The notes under the pieces were generated by a model. That model was not told where the DNA came from. It ran no database searches and saw nothing but the letters and a program-made list of their open reading frames with translations. 64,000 nt of DNA from Salvelinus alpinus (lineage: Eukaryota; Chordata; Actinopteri; Salmoniformes; Salmonidae). The position numbers were made by a program, and so were the translations under genes. Each line of letters opens with the position of its first letter. Positions within the stretch are counted from its first letter, which is position 1. This document shows, piece after piece, positions 1-15,083 of the stretch. The DNA lies in the NCBI RefSeq assembly GCF_045679555.1, contig NC_092091.1, positions 89,857,817 to 89,921,816 on the forward strand, written 5' to 3'.

Positions 1-2679
1 TAGTACTGTAGTACTGCTGAGGTTATACAGGTTAGTACTGTAGTACTGCTGGGGTTATACAGGTTAGTACTGCTGGGGTTATACAGGTTAGTACTGTAGT
101 ACTGCTGGAGTTATACAGGTTAGTACTGTAGTACTGCTGAGGTTATACAGGTTAGTACTGTAGTACTGCTGGGGTTATACAGGTTAGTACTGTAGTACTG
201 CTGAGGTTATACAGGTTAGTACTGTAGTACTGCTGGGGTTATACAGGTTAGTACTGTAGTACTGCTGGAGTTATACAGGTTAGTACTGTAGTACTGCTGG
301 GGTTATACAGGTTAGTACTGCTGGGGTTATACAGGTTAGTACTGTAGTACTGCTGGAGTTATACAGGTTAGTACTGTAGTACTGCTGGGGTTATACAGGT
401 TAGTACTGCTGGGGTTATACAGGTTAGTACTGTAGTACTGCTGGAGTTATACAGGTTAGTACTGTAGTACTGCTGAGGTTATACAGGTTAGTACTGTAGT
501 ACTGCTGGGGTTATACAGGTTAGTACTGTAGTACTGCTGAGGTTATACAGGTTAGTACTGTAGTACTGCTGGGGTTATACAGGTTAGTACTGTAGTACTG
601 CTGGAGTTATACAGGTTAGTACTGTAGTACTGCTGGGGTTATACAGGTTAGTACTGCTGGGGTTATACAGGTTAGTACTGTAGTACTGCTGGAGTTATAC
701 AGGTTAGTACTGTAGTACTGCTGGGGTTATACAGGTTAGTACTGCTGGGGTTATACAGGTTAGTACTGTAGTACTGCTGGAGTTATACAGGTTAGTACTG
801 TAGTACTGCTGGGGTTATACAGGTTAGTACTGTAGTACTGCTGAGGTTATACAGGTTAGTACTGTAGTACTGCTGAGGTTATACAGGTTAGTACTGTAGT
901 ACTGCTGGGGTTATACAGGTTAGTACTGTAGTACTGCTGAGGTTATACAGGTTAGTACTGCTGAGGTTATACAGGTTAGTACTGTAGTACTGCTGGGGTT
1001 ATACAGGTTAGTACTGTAGTACTGCTGAGGTTATACAGGTTAGTACTGTAGTACTGCTGGGGTTATACAGGTTAGTACTGTAGTACTGCTGGAGTTATAC
1101 AGGTTAGTACTGTAGTACTGCTGGGGTTATACAGGTTAGTACTGCTGGGGTTATACAGGTTAGTACTGTAGTACTGCTGGAGTTATACAGGTTAGTACTG
1201 TAGTACTGCTGGGGTTATACAGGTTAGTACTGCTGGGGTTATACAGGTTAGTACTGTAGTACTGCTGGAGTTATACAGGTTAGTACTGTAGTACTGCTGG
1301 GGTTATACAGGTTAGTACTGTAGTACTTCTGGAGTTATACAGGTTAGTACTGTAGTACTGCTGAGGTTATACAGGTTAGTACTGTAGTACTGCTGGAGTT
1401 ATACAGGTTAGTACTGTAGTACTGCTGAGGTTATACAGGTTAGTACTGTAGTACTGCTGGGGTTATACAGGTTAGTACTGCTGGGGTTATACAGGTTAGT
1501 ACTGTAGTACTGCTGGAGTTATACAGGTTAGTACTGTAGTACTGCTGAGGTTATACAGGTTAGTACTGTAGTACTGCTGGGGTTATACAGGTTAGTACTG
1601 TAGTACTGCTGAGGTTATACAGGTTAGTACTGTAGTACTGCTGGGGTTATACAGGTTAGTACTGTAGTACTGCTGGAGTTATACAGGTTAGTACTGTAGT
1701 ACTGCTGGGGTTATACAGGTTAGTACTGCTGGGGTTATACAGGTTAGTACTGTAGTACTGCTGGAGTTATACAGGTTAGTACTGTAGTACTGCTGGGGTT
1801 ATACAGGTTAGTACTGCTGGGGTTATACAGGTTAGTACTGTAGTACTGCTGGAGTTATACAGGTTAGTACTGTAGTACTGCTGAGGTTATACAGGTTAGT
1901 ACTGTAGTACTGCTGGGGTTATACAGGTTAGTACTGTAGTACTGCTGAGGTTATACAGGTTAGTACTGTAGTACTGCTGGGGTTATACAGGTTAGTACTG
2001 TAGTACTGCTGGAGTTATACAGGTTAGTACTGTAGTACTGCTGGGGTTATACAGGTTAGTACTGCTGGGGTTATACAGGTTAGTACTGTAGTACTGCTGG
2101 AGTTATACAGGTTAGTACTGTAGTACTGCTGGGGTTATACAGGTTAGTACTGCTGGGGTTATACAGGTTAGTACTGTAGTACTGCTGGAGTTATACAGGT
2201 TAGTACTGTAGTACTGCTGGGGTTATACAGGTTAGTACTGTAGTACTGCTGAGGTTATACAGGTTAGTACTGTAGTACTGCTGAGGTTATACAGGTTAGT
2301 ACTGTAGTACTGCTGGGGTTATACAGGTTAGTACTGTAGTACTGCTGAGGTTATACAGGTTAGTACTGTAGTACTGCTGAGGTTATACAGGTTAGTACTG
2401 TAGTACTGCTGAGGTTATACAGGTTAGTACTGTAGTACTGCTGGGGTTATACAGGTTAGTACTGTAGTACTGCTGGAGTTATACAGGTTAGTACTGCTGG
2501 GGTTATACAGGTTAGTACTGTAGTACTGCTGAGGTTATACAGGTTAGTACTGTAGTACTGCTGGGCTTATACAGGTTAGTACTGCTGGGGTTATACAGGT
2601 TAGTACTGTAGTACTGCTGAGGTTATACAGGTTAGTACTGTAGTACTGCTGGGGTTATACAGGTTAGTACTGTAGTACT
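1..2679. repeat. 32/24-bp minisatellite in an HTT intron
   Basis: About 90 head-to-tail copies of a 32-bp unit (GTTAGTACTGTAGTACTGCT followed by GGGGTTATACAG) fill the first 2.7 kb. A 24-bp form also occurs; it lacks one of the two adjacent TAGTACTG octamers, as expected from slippage. Three point variants (CTGGGG, CTGAGG, CTGGAG) are interspersed. AGTACTGTAGTACT can fold on itself. The array reaches the window edge, so its full length is unknown. It lies upstream of an HTT exon and is inferred to be intronic. Confidence 0.95.
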
Positions 2680-2681
2680 AA

Positions 2682-3070
2682 TCCATCTCTCTCTCCCTCC
2701 GTCCCCCCTCTACCTCTCTCTCCCTCCATCCCCCCTCCGTCCTCTCTCTCCCTCCGTCCCCCCTCCATCTCTCTCTCCCTCCGTCCCCCCTCTACCTCTC
2801 TCTCCCTCCGTCCCCCCTCTACCTCTCCGTCCCTCCGTCCCCCCTCTGTCCTCTCTCTCCCTCCGTTCCCCCTCTACCTCTCCCTCCCTCCGTCCCCCCT
2901 CTGTCCTCTCTCTCCCTCCGTCCCCCCTCTGTCCTCTCTCTCCCTCCGTCCCCCCTCCACCTCTCTCTCTCCCTCCGTCCCCCCTCTACCTCTCTCTCCC
3001 TCCGTCCCCCCTCTGTCCTCTCTCTCCCTCTGTCCCCCTCCATCTCTCTCCCTCCGTCCCCCTCCACCTC
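2682..3070. repeat. Polypyrimidine minisatellite abutting an HTT 3' splice site
   Basis: Roughly 390 nt of almost pure C/T on the + strand, built from degenerate units such as CTCTCTCCCTCCGTCCCCCC. It runs directly into the TCTAG acceptor at 3071-3075. It therefore acts as, or has replaced, the polypyrimidine tract of that intron. Confidence 0.9.
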
Positions 3071-3075
3071 TCTAG

Positions 3076-7439
<4,364 letters not shown>

Positions 7440-7945
7440 GAGAGAGAGATGTAGCTCCTATCACCAGACATCAGAGAGAGAGGGGGGGGGGGGGGGGCAG
7501 AGGGAGAGACAGAGACAGGGAGGGAGAGACGGAGACGGAGGGAGGGAGAGAGAGGGAGACGGAGGGAGGGAGAGAGAGACGGAGGGAGGGAGGGAGAGAG
7601 AGACGGAGGGAGGGAGGGAGAGAGGGAGGGAGAGAGAGACGGAGGGAGGGAGGGAGAGAGACGGAGGGAGGGAGAGAGAGAGACGGAGGGAGAGAGAGAC
7701 GGAGGGAGGGAGACAGGGACGGAGGGAGGTAGAGAGAGAGAGAGAGACGGAGGGAGGGAGACAGGGAGAGAGAGACGGAGGGAGGGAGGGAGACAGACAG
7801 AGGGAGACGGAGGGAGGGAGGGAGACAGACAGAGGGAGAGAGACAGACAGAGGGAGAGAGAGGGAGAGAGAGGGAGAGAGAGGGAGAGAGAGAGAAAGGG
7901 AGAGACAGTGACAGAAGGAGAGGGGGAGACCAAACGGACGGACAC
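7440..7945. repeat. Polypurine GGGAGGGAGAGAGACGGA array
   Basis: About 500 nt of almost pure purine on the + strand right after the HTT stop codon, including a run of 16 G at about 7482-7497. Units of GAGGGAGG, GAGAGA and CGGA alternate irregularly. Confidence 0.92.
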
Positions 7946-8569
7946 ACAACTAGTCTTTCTTTGTCCAAATCAGATGGCCTCATCTCCTTTCCCTCTCAGC
8001 CGCTGACCTGACATAGTTGAAGAGCCAAAAGGAAAGCGACATGACAGATGATGTAGTGTCTTACTGTACTAGACATACAGGAAAGCAGAGAGCTGACAGA
8101 GGAAGGAAGCCAATTTTAGAGTGTTAGGACACTGCTAGCTAGCTTCAGGCCCGTACTTGACTCTCTCCCTTCTAGAGAAATAATTGAAAGCAAGAATAAT
8201 TGTCTCATTAAGATTATTTGGGTTCCGCCTGCACCCTCGTTTCCCCCCGGACCATTCATTAAGACGGACAACAACACACCCACTCGTACATGACATGAGG
8301 GACTTCTAGCACCTTGATGACGAACTAAGAAAAATAATATTCAATCCTCCCCCCCAAAAAAGAGTAAAAAAACCTGGAATTGTATATTTTCCTGTGAGAA
8401 CTTGTACTTCATTGGTTGTGGTGTGAAATCAAGATACGATAAAAAAAAAAAAATCTAAGGTATTTCCTAATATTTAAAAGTTCCATACTTCTATTTTTCA
8501 GTGTTTTGTTACAAACGGCAAAGTAATGATTTAAACTGACTGCAGGTGTTGCTTTGATAGATGGGTCTA

Positions 8570-8750
8570 TTGCATCCCAAAGTATACTCTACTCCCTACT
8601 TTGGTAAAGTAGTGCACTATATAGGGAATATGGTGCCATAGGGCTCTGGTCTAAAGTAGTGTACTATATAGGGAATAGGGTGCCATATGGCTCTGGTCTA
8701 AAGTAGTGCACTATATAGGGAATAGGGTGCCATTTGAGAAACAACCAGGG
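8570..8750. repeat. Salmonid-type dispersed repeat, three local copies
   Basis: Three copies of AAAGTAGTGCACTATATAGG and GAATAGGGTGCCAT, linked by GGCTCTGGTCT. The same motif recurs at about 9040-9195, 10205-10430, 10540-10600, 13240-13330, 13505-13610, 25070-25130 and 46280-46350. It is familiar from salmonid genomes; the class is not resolved here. Confidence 0.8.
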
Positions 8751-9465
8751 TGATGGGCCTGCTCGATGTTGTTAATAATTATCAATCTATCTTTGTATTC
8801 TTTATTTTTTTAATTAATTCACTCTCTCTCTCTCTCTTTCCTCACACCACTATGACAAAGAGGAGAGAGAGAGAAAGTTATTGTACGTATCTTTCAGAGT
8901 TAAAGTGATATCTTAATAGCCATAGTAATCTACTTCTTAAAAAGCTGAGATTGTATCGTTGTCACTGCGGACGGACGCAGAAAGACAGGCGAGGTGTTCA
9001 CTGTTAGCATGTTGCGGTGAACTATCTAGCCTAGGTAGTCCTAAATGGTACCCTGTTCTCTATGTAGTGGACTACGTTTGACCAGGGCTATGGTCAAAAG
9101 TAGTGCACTTTGTAGGGAATAGTGCTCGAGGAGGAGACACCTATAACCCAACCTGTCCCGTTTCTGTCACCGTCCCTATATCAAAAGTAGGGTACCATTT
9201 AGGATTCAGCCTCTGAATCCCTTTGTGTTGTTTTTAAGATGTGATGATTATTATGATGACTGGACTGGAAGGACTTTCACAGTCCTCTTTTAAAGGAGAA
9301 GAATCTTCATAGATAATGAATGAATTTATCTTAAACTTAAAGCCATGATGGTGAATGACTGAGAACTACTGTAAAGAGACGTGAGGATGATGAGCGATGA
9401 AGAAACTGTAATGGACATTGAGATGACTGACGGGTGGTGGGTTTTTTACTGTGTCTCAGTGTCTT

Positions 9466-9499
<34 letters not shown>

Positions 9500-9655
9500 T
9501 ATGGCATGTCCTATGATTCCCCATGTCATTTCAAATGGACACACACACATTGCGCTGCATGCTTTGCTGTTGAACTGAACGTCCGCTGGCCAGAAGCATA
9601 AGGTGGCCATTTTTATTGACCTTTAAGATGCCCGACAGGTTGGTCGACTGACCCT
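8751..9655. other. 3'UTR stretch without a gene
   Basis: It contains a short (TC)n tract near 8821-8840, another diverged copy of the GTAGTGCACTA repeat (9040-9195), and an (AC)n microsatellite at about 9466-9498. No splice-consistent coding potential was seen. Confidence 0.6.
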
Positions 9656-9663
9656 CCTCACAA

Positions 9664-9790
9664 TGTTTCTGATGCACTGGCCTTGACAGACTCAATAATG
9701 TCCTATTGTCCTCCTGTGTGTTTAAACTGATGCACTGGCCTTGACAGACTCAATAATGTCCTATTGTCCTCCTGTGTGTTTAAACGGATG
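9664..9790. repeat. Two tandem copies of a 58-bp sequence
   Basis: CTGATGCACTGGCCTTGACA through GTGTGTTTAAA occurs twice in direct succession inside the HTT 3'UTR. Confidence 0.88.
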
Positions 9791-9864
9791 CATGGCCTCT
9801 TCTTTCCTAGCTGCTAGTTAGATCACTCTATCGTTGATTTCATCGATTGGTTGATTCGTTTCCA

Positions 9865-10078
9865 TGTATTTCTATGGTGACTGTCGCCGGGCCCGACGAT
9901 AGAGGATGTATTTCTATGGTGACTGTCGCCGGGCCCGACGATAGAGGATGTATTTCTATGGTGACTGTCGCCGGACCCGACGATAGAGGATGTATTTCTA
10001 TGGTGACTGTCGCCGGACCCGACGATAGAGGATGTATTTCTATGGTGACTGTCGCCGGACCCGACGATAGAGGATGAG
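9865..10078. repeat. 42-bp minisatellite, five copies
   Basis: The unit is TATTTCTATGGTGACTGTCG followed by CCGGACCCGACGATAGAGGATG. The first two copies read GGGCCC where the others read GGACCC. The 42-bp period leaves open frames on both strands, which is a by-product of the unit length. Confidence 0.95.
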
Positions 10079-10486
10079 GAGCAACACAAACCATCCAAAG
10101 GGGGGCCTTGTAACCATAGCGACCAACAGCAATCTTTGACACATCAACAGGTTGGGGACAGGAATTAGTCCTTCAGTTGTGTTTTTTATTTTTTATTTTA
10201 AATCAGAGCTTTAAAATGGCTCCCTATGCGGTGCACTTCTTTTGACCAGGGGTCCATAGGGTCGTAGTGCACATCATAGGGAATAGGGTGGTATTTCAGG
10301 ATACACTCAGAAAGACTGGGCCTTTTGGTCATCAGTAGAGTAAGGCATCCTATTCCCAGCCAGAACGGCCCGTAGTCCAAAGTAGTGCACTATAAAGGGA
10401 ACAGGGAGCCATTTTGGGACGGCTATGTTGTGATGTATCAGATTTGACTGTAGTACAGTCCAGGCAATACCGTGTAGAATTCACCT

Positions 10487-10492
10487 AATAAA
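10487..10492 (+). promoter_or_regulatory. Possible proximal polyadenylation signal of HTT
   Basis: AATAAA in CCTAATAAATCAGG, about 3 kb after the HTT stop. Human HTT uses short and long 3'UTR forms, so this is a candidate only. Confidence 0.35.
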
Positions 10493-10999
10493 TCAGGATT
10501 AAGCCCCTCCCTTGTTGCTTGCTGTTTTTAAGGTTATGGGGACGTCCCAAACGACATCCTATTCCCTATATAGGGTCCCGTTTTGGGACGCACACTATCA
10601 AATACTGGTGATGGAAATTCCCCCGGGAGGTCAATCCATCCCACCAGACACCATGGTTTTGGGTCAGTACAGATTAGGATTTAAATGTGTCCATAGTCAG
10701 CTAGTTAGTCCCTCTATATATAAACCCCCCCGTCATGTATTTGGGTAAAACACCAACGTTTGGGCATCACTGTTTCTTCTTCAGACCCTGAATGACTGGG
10801 GGGGGGGGGGGTTATATATACAGAGAGAGTTTGACTATGTATTTTTATAGCTTCCTGTTTATTCTCTGTTAGTAAGCATCTCTACACTAAGTAATGTTCT
10901 CTGGGTGTGCACCAGTTCTTTTTAATAGCAAGTTAACACTAAATCAGACACTTATTTTTAACGTCTGAAAACCCTGACTTGGTTTAGATTGTTCTACAG

Positions 11000-11125
11000 T
11001 AACTCTGACATCAGATAAAACTCATTCAGTCGGTCTCTAGTTGTTAAGATATGGACCCAGATAAAACTCATTCAGTCTGTCTCTAGTTGTTAAGATATGG
11101 ACCCAGATAAGATATGGACCCAGAG
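11000..11125. repeat. Imperfect tandem duplication
   Basis: ATAAAACTCATTCAGTCGGT, TCTAGTTGTTAAGATATGG and ACCCAG occur twice in succession, followed by a third partial copy (AGATAAGATATGGACCCAG). Confidence 0.8.
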
Positions 11126-11211
11126 GTCGACTGACTTTTAAAATCCATTTTTAGGTTAAAAGCTAAACTGACCTAAGTTCAGTGTCTTGGGGTGTCTTCA
11201 GTGGTCGCTAA

Positions 11212-11385
11212 CCCTGGTCTATAAGGGCTGCAGTGTGTGTGTGCAGGTTTTTATTCCTGCCCGGCACTAACACACATCATTCAGCTAACCAAGATATTGA
11301 TGATTGTGATAAACATAAAAGCAGGTGTGTTAGTGCTGGGCTGGAACAAAAAAAGCCTGCACCCTGTACCTCTCCGGGACCAGGG
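11212..11385. mobile_element. Hairpin MITE (GTGTGTTAGTGCTGGGCTGG family)
   Basis: An inverted repeat of about 174 bp. Outer arms CCCTGGTC and GACCAGGG pair, and inner arms GTGCAGG..GCACTAACACAC and GTGTGTTAGTGC..CCTGCAC pair. A second partial copy of the same family is near 46003-46060. Confidence 0.72.
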
Positions 11386-11466
11386 TTGGCCAGCCTTGTC
11401 CTACATGGTCTGAACAGAAGCACATGTGATGTGAGATTCTTCCCCAGGAGGTTTTCATTGATCATC

Positions 11467-12682
11467 GGGAGGCTATGATAGAATCAGAACGCTATGATAG
11501 AATCAGAACGCTATGATAGAATCAGAACTCTATGATAGAATCAGAACGCTATGATAGAATCAGAACTCTATGATAGAATCAGAACGCTATGATAGAATCA
11601 GAACTCTATGATAGAATCAGAACTCTATGATAGAATCAGAACGCTATGATAGAATCAGAACGCTATGATAGAATCAGAACGCTATGATAGAATCAGAACT
11701 CTATGATAGAATCAGAACGCTATGATAGAATCAGAACTCTATGATAGAATCAGAACGCTATGATAGAATCAGAACTCTATGATAGAATCAGAACTCTATG
11801 ATAGAATCAGAACGCTATGATAGAATCAGAACGCTATGATAGAATCAGAACTCTATGATAGAATCAGAACGCTATGATAGAATCAGAACGCTATGATAGA
11901 ATCAGAACTCTATGATAGAATCAGAACTCTATGATAGAATCAGAACGCTATGATAGAATCAGAACGCTATGATAGAATCAGAACTCTATGATAGAATCAG
12001 AACTCTATGATAGAATCAGAACTCTATGATAGAATCAGAACTCTATGATAGAATCAGAACGCTATGATAGAATCAGAACGCTATGATAGAATCAGAACGC
12101 TATGATAGAATCAGAACGCTATGATAGAATCAGAACTCTATGATAGAATCAGAACTCTATGATAGAATCAGAACGCTATGATAGAATCAGAACTCTATGA
12201 TAGAATCAGAACGCTATGATAGAATCAGAACGCTATGATAGAATCAGAACGCTATGATAGAATCAGAACGCTATGATAGAATCAGAACTCTATGATAGAA
12301 TCAGAACTCTATGATAGAATCAGAACGCTATGATAGAATCAGAACGCTATGATAGAATCAGAACTCTATGATAGAATCAGAACGCTATGATAGAATCAGA
12401 ACGCTATGATAGAATCAGAACTCTATGATAGAATCAGAACGCTATGATAGAATCAGAACTCTATGATAGAATCAGAACTCTATGATAGAATCAGAACTCT
12501 ATGATAGAATCAGAACGCTATGATAGAATCAGAACGCTATGATAGAATCAGAACGCTATGATAGAATCAGAACTCTATGATAGAATCAGAACTCTATGAT
12601 AGAATCAGAACTCTATGATAGAATCAGAACTCTATGATAGAATCAGAACGCTATGATAGAATCAGAACTCTATGATAGAATT
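11467..12682. repeat. 19-bp minisatellite, about 64 copies
   Basis: The unit AGAATCAGAACGCTATGAT alternates with AGAATCAGAACTCTATGAT. Copies differ almost only at this two-base position (GC or CT), giving a binary string of variants. The array lies in the distal HTT 3'UTR, about 180 nt before the polyadenylation signal. Confidence 0.96.
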
Positions 12683-12862
12683 CTGTTGACTCCATTCTGG
12701 AGCCTCTGCTGCTACACAACCGGTTGTATTCTGTTCTGTCACACTTCTCTTTCTCTCTCTTGTCTGCAAGGAGATATACTGTTCATTCAAATATTCTCTA
12801 TTGAATTTAAAAGGCAATATTTTAACTTGATCAATTACTGGAGATGATATGATGTAGAAATG

Positions 12863-12868
12863 AATAAA
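12863..12868 (+). promoter_or_regulatory. htt: HTT polyadenylation signal
   Basis: AATAAA in GAAATGAATAAAGTATTT, followed by AT-rich sequence and then a (GT)n tract (about 12905-12924). A GU-rich downstream element of this kind is expected beyond a cleavage site. Confidence 0.65.
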
Positions 12869-12929
12869 GTATTTAAAAATGTAAAAGACAATTGCATGTC
12901 TGTTTTGTGTGTGTGTGTGTGTGTTTCCT

Positions 12930-13689
12930 TTGTGAATGAATGTCTTATCTTTTAAAATATATGAATTCCACTACTGTTTAGATAATACATTAGCTTCCAT
13001 GCCATGCTGTTAACTTCAAGAAAATATATCAGGCAGGATAAGGAGGTTGTGGAGGTGTTTAGACCCATGTTTAAGGGGTGGGGTGGGGGTGGGGGGGGGG
13101 GGGGGTTAAGCCTCTCACACTGTTGGGCGGGAAGAGAACAACCGATGAACAGAGATTTTAAGGATTTTCCGACCTGCAATATTTGATAATGTACAGTAGT
13201 CTACTGTAGTGTAAAGTGAATATCTGTTTCTCTGATTAAGGCGGCATCCTAAATTACTCTCAATGTATCGCAGCCCTATGGAACCTGGTCAAAAGCAGTG
13301 CACTACATAGGGATTAGCGTGCTGTTAGGGGAAAAACGGAATGAAGACACCAATTTAGACCTGCCCAGACACGGCTGCCGTCACAGACTGTCAACCGAGG
13401 TGGCTGTGATGTCATCTCAGTCCTGTGTAGTCTACACACCGGGGGCGTTTTAATAGTTGTTAAGAGTATTAAACCCAGATTAACCACTAGCCATGTGGCT
13501 CACATAGTGTGCATCCTTAAATGGCCCCCTATTCCCTATGTAGTACACTGGACCCTGGTCAAAAGCAGTGCACTACACAGGGAATAGGGCGCCATATGGC
13601 TCCCGTACAGTAGGCTACTGTACAACTGGACATTTGTAGGATTATCTCTGTGTTCCAAGGTTTGACTAAGTAGTCAAACAATATTTATC
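12930..13689. other. Intergenic sequence downstream of HTT
   Basis: No gene was seen. It contains a G-rich run at about 13077-13106 and two diverged copies of the GTAGTGCACTACATAGGGA dispersed repeat (13240-13330, 13505-13610). The human neighbour MSANTD1 was not recognised here. Confidence 0.55.
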
Positions 13690-14464
13690 TATACTGAACA
13701 AAAATATAAGTGCAACATGTAAAGTGAAAGGAAAAAAAATCCCTGATATTTTCCATACGTGCAAAAAGCTTATTTCTCTCCAATTTTGTGCACAAATGTG
13801 TTTTTATGTAACGGAGGGTTACTGGACCTGGCAATCTGGACCTGGCAATCTGTGTGAAATTTGCAAGATAATCCAGCCACCTGACAGATGTGGCATATCA
13901 AGAAGCTGATTAAACAGTGTGATCATTACACAGGTGCACCTTGTGCTGGGGACAATAAAAGGCCACTTGTCACACAACACCACAGATGTCTCATGTTTTG
14001 AGGGAGTGTGCAATTGGCATGCTGACTGCAGGACTGTCCACCAGAGCTGTTGCCAGAGAATTGAATGTGCATTTCTCTACCATAAACTGACTCCGACATG
14101 GAGGTGGTGGTGTGGTGCTGAGAAGTATTTCTGTCTGTAATAAAGCCATTTTGTGGGGAAAAACTCATTCTGATTGGCTGGGCCTGGCTCCCCAGTGGCA
14201 GGGATGCAAACTGGTGAGGGCCCAAAAAGGTGACACTTTTTTGTGTTGCACTGAAACATGCTAAAAATCCCTGCTAGGAGGAAAGGCAGGTTTTAACTAA
14301 TTAAACAACAAAGAATATGATCTACATGATCACTCTGTGTGTATAAAAAATAATAATAATAAGTGGTTCATGTGAAACTAACTCACAGCAACAAAAATGT
14401 GTTACCTAGACTTTATTGCAAATGACAGTCAAGTCTTGAGAAAAAACAATACACTAATATTGCA

Positions 14465-14572
14465 GTTAGCCATGACGGCCTTTATAATAGAACGCTTGTT
14501 ACCATGACAGCCTTTATAATAGAACGCTTGTTACCATGACAGCCTTTATAATAGAACGCTTGTGACCACACA
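14465..14572. repeat. 32-bp unit, three copies
   Basis: CATGACAGCCTTTATAATAG then AACGCTTGTTAC is repeated three times inside the nested element. Confidence 0.88.
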
Positions 14573-14810
14573 CATCTAAATTTTGCACTTGGGGGAAAAA
14601 AACTTCTTAAAGTAGAAATAGAATGAAACAAGCGATCAAGTGCACAAGGCTACATGTGTGCAAAAAATAACGTTCACTGAGTAAAAAACTAAATAATCCC
14701 CCCTCACTCACACAAAAGTGTTATTGTCAAGTTCCACACAACAAAAGCAATATCTTTGGGCTACACTGCATGTTATTACATTGTACACTTTCTGCCTGTG
14801 GACATCTGTT

Positions 14811-15083
14811 CTACAATGTGCCAGCAGAGCAGGAGACCCTTTGTTGGCATAACTGATCTCTTTCAAGCAGAGAACACATCTGGCATATACCCCTTTTAAT
14901 CCACTGTATTGAAGGAGGGCAAGTGTGTGGTGTTCCTTTCACCTCTATACTGGCATCCAGTTTAAACCAGGCCCAGCTCCAGCTACACTTGATCCCTGAA
15001 CCCACTTGTTTAACAAGCAATGTCTCATTTTCACCTAATTCTCTCATTCTGAAAATTAACCACATACTGTAGAGGGAAAACAT
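14811..15083 (-). other. Unassigned open frame inside the nested element
   Basis: A 90-codon reverse-strand frame, rich in Cys and Trp (HTCPPSIQWIKRGICQMC, DQLCQQRVSC). I do not recognise a family. It could be a fragment of a captured gene or chance. A second unassigned frame of 112 codons lies on the + strand at 15732-16070 (CLLEFCRNGQCLGHVIDF). Confidence 0.2.

Larger units (their letters stand above)
7440..12890 (+). other. htt: HTT 3'UTR (inferred)
   Basis: The stretch between the stop codon and a well-placed AATAAA at 12863-12868 has no supported coding region. A UTR of about 5.4 kb is plausible, because human HTT also has a multi-kilobase 3'UTR. It includes a polypurine array, salmonid dispersed repeats, a 42-bp array and a 19-bp array. 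A shorter isoform could end near AATAAA at 10487-10492. The extent is inferred; no transcript evidence is available. Confidence 0.6.

Noticed and set aside
1..2679. CRISPR-like array
   Set aside because: Repeats are directly adjacent with no unique spacers and the context is vertebrate. The same applies to the other arrays.
10198..10748. Short open frames of 60-78 codons in the HTT 3'UTR
   Set aside because: They overlap diverged copies of the TAGTGCACTATATAGGG repeat and show no conserved protein.
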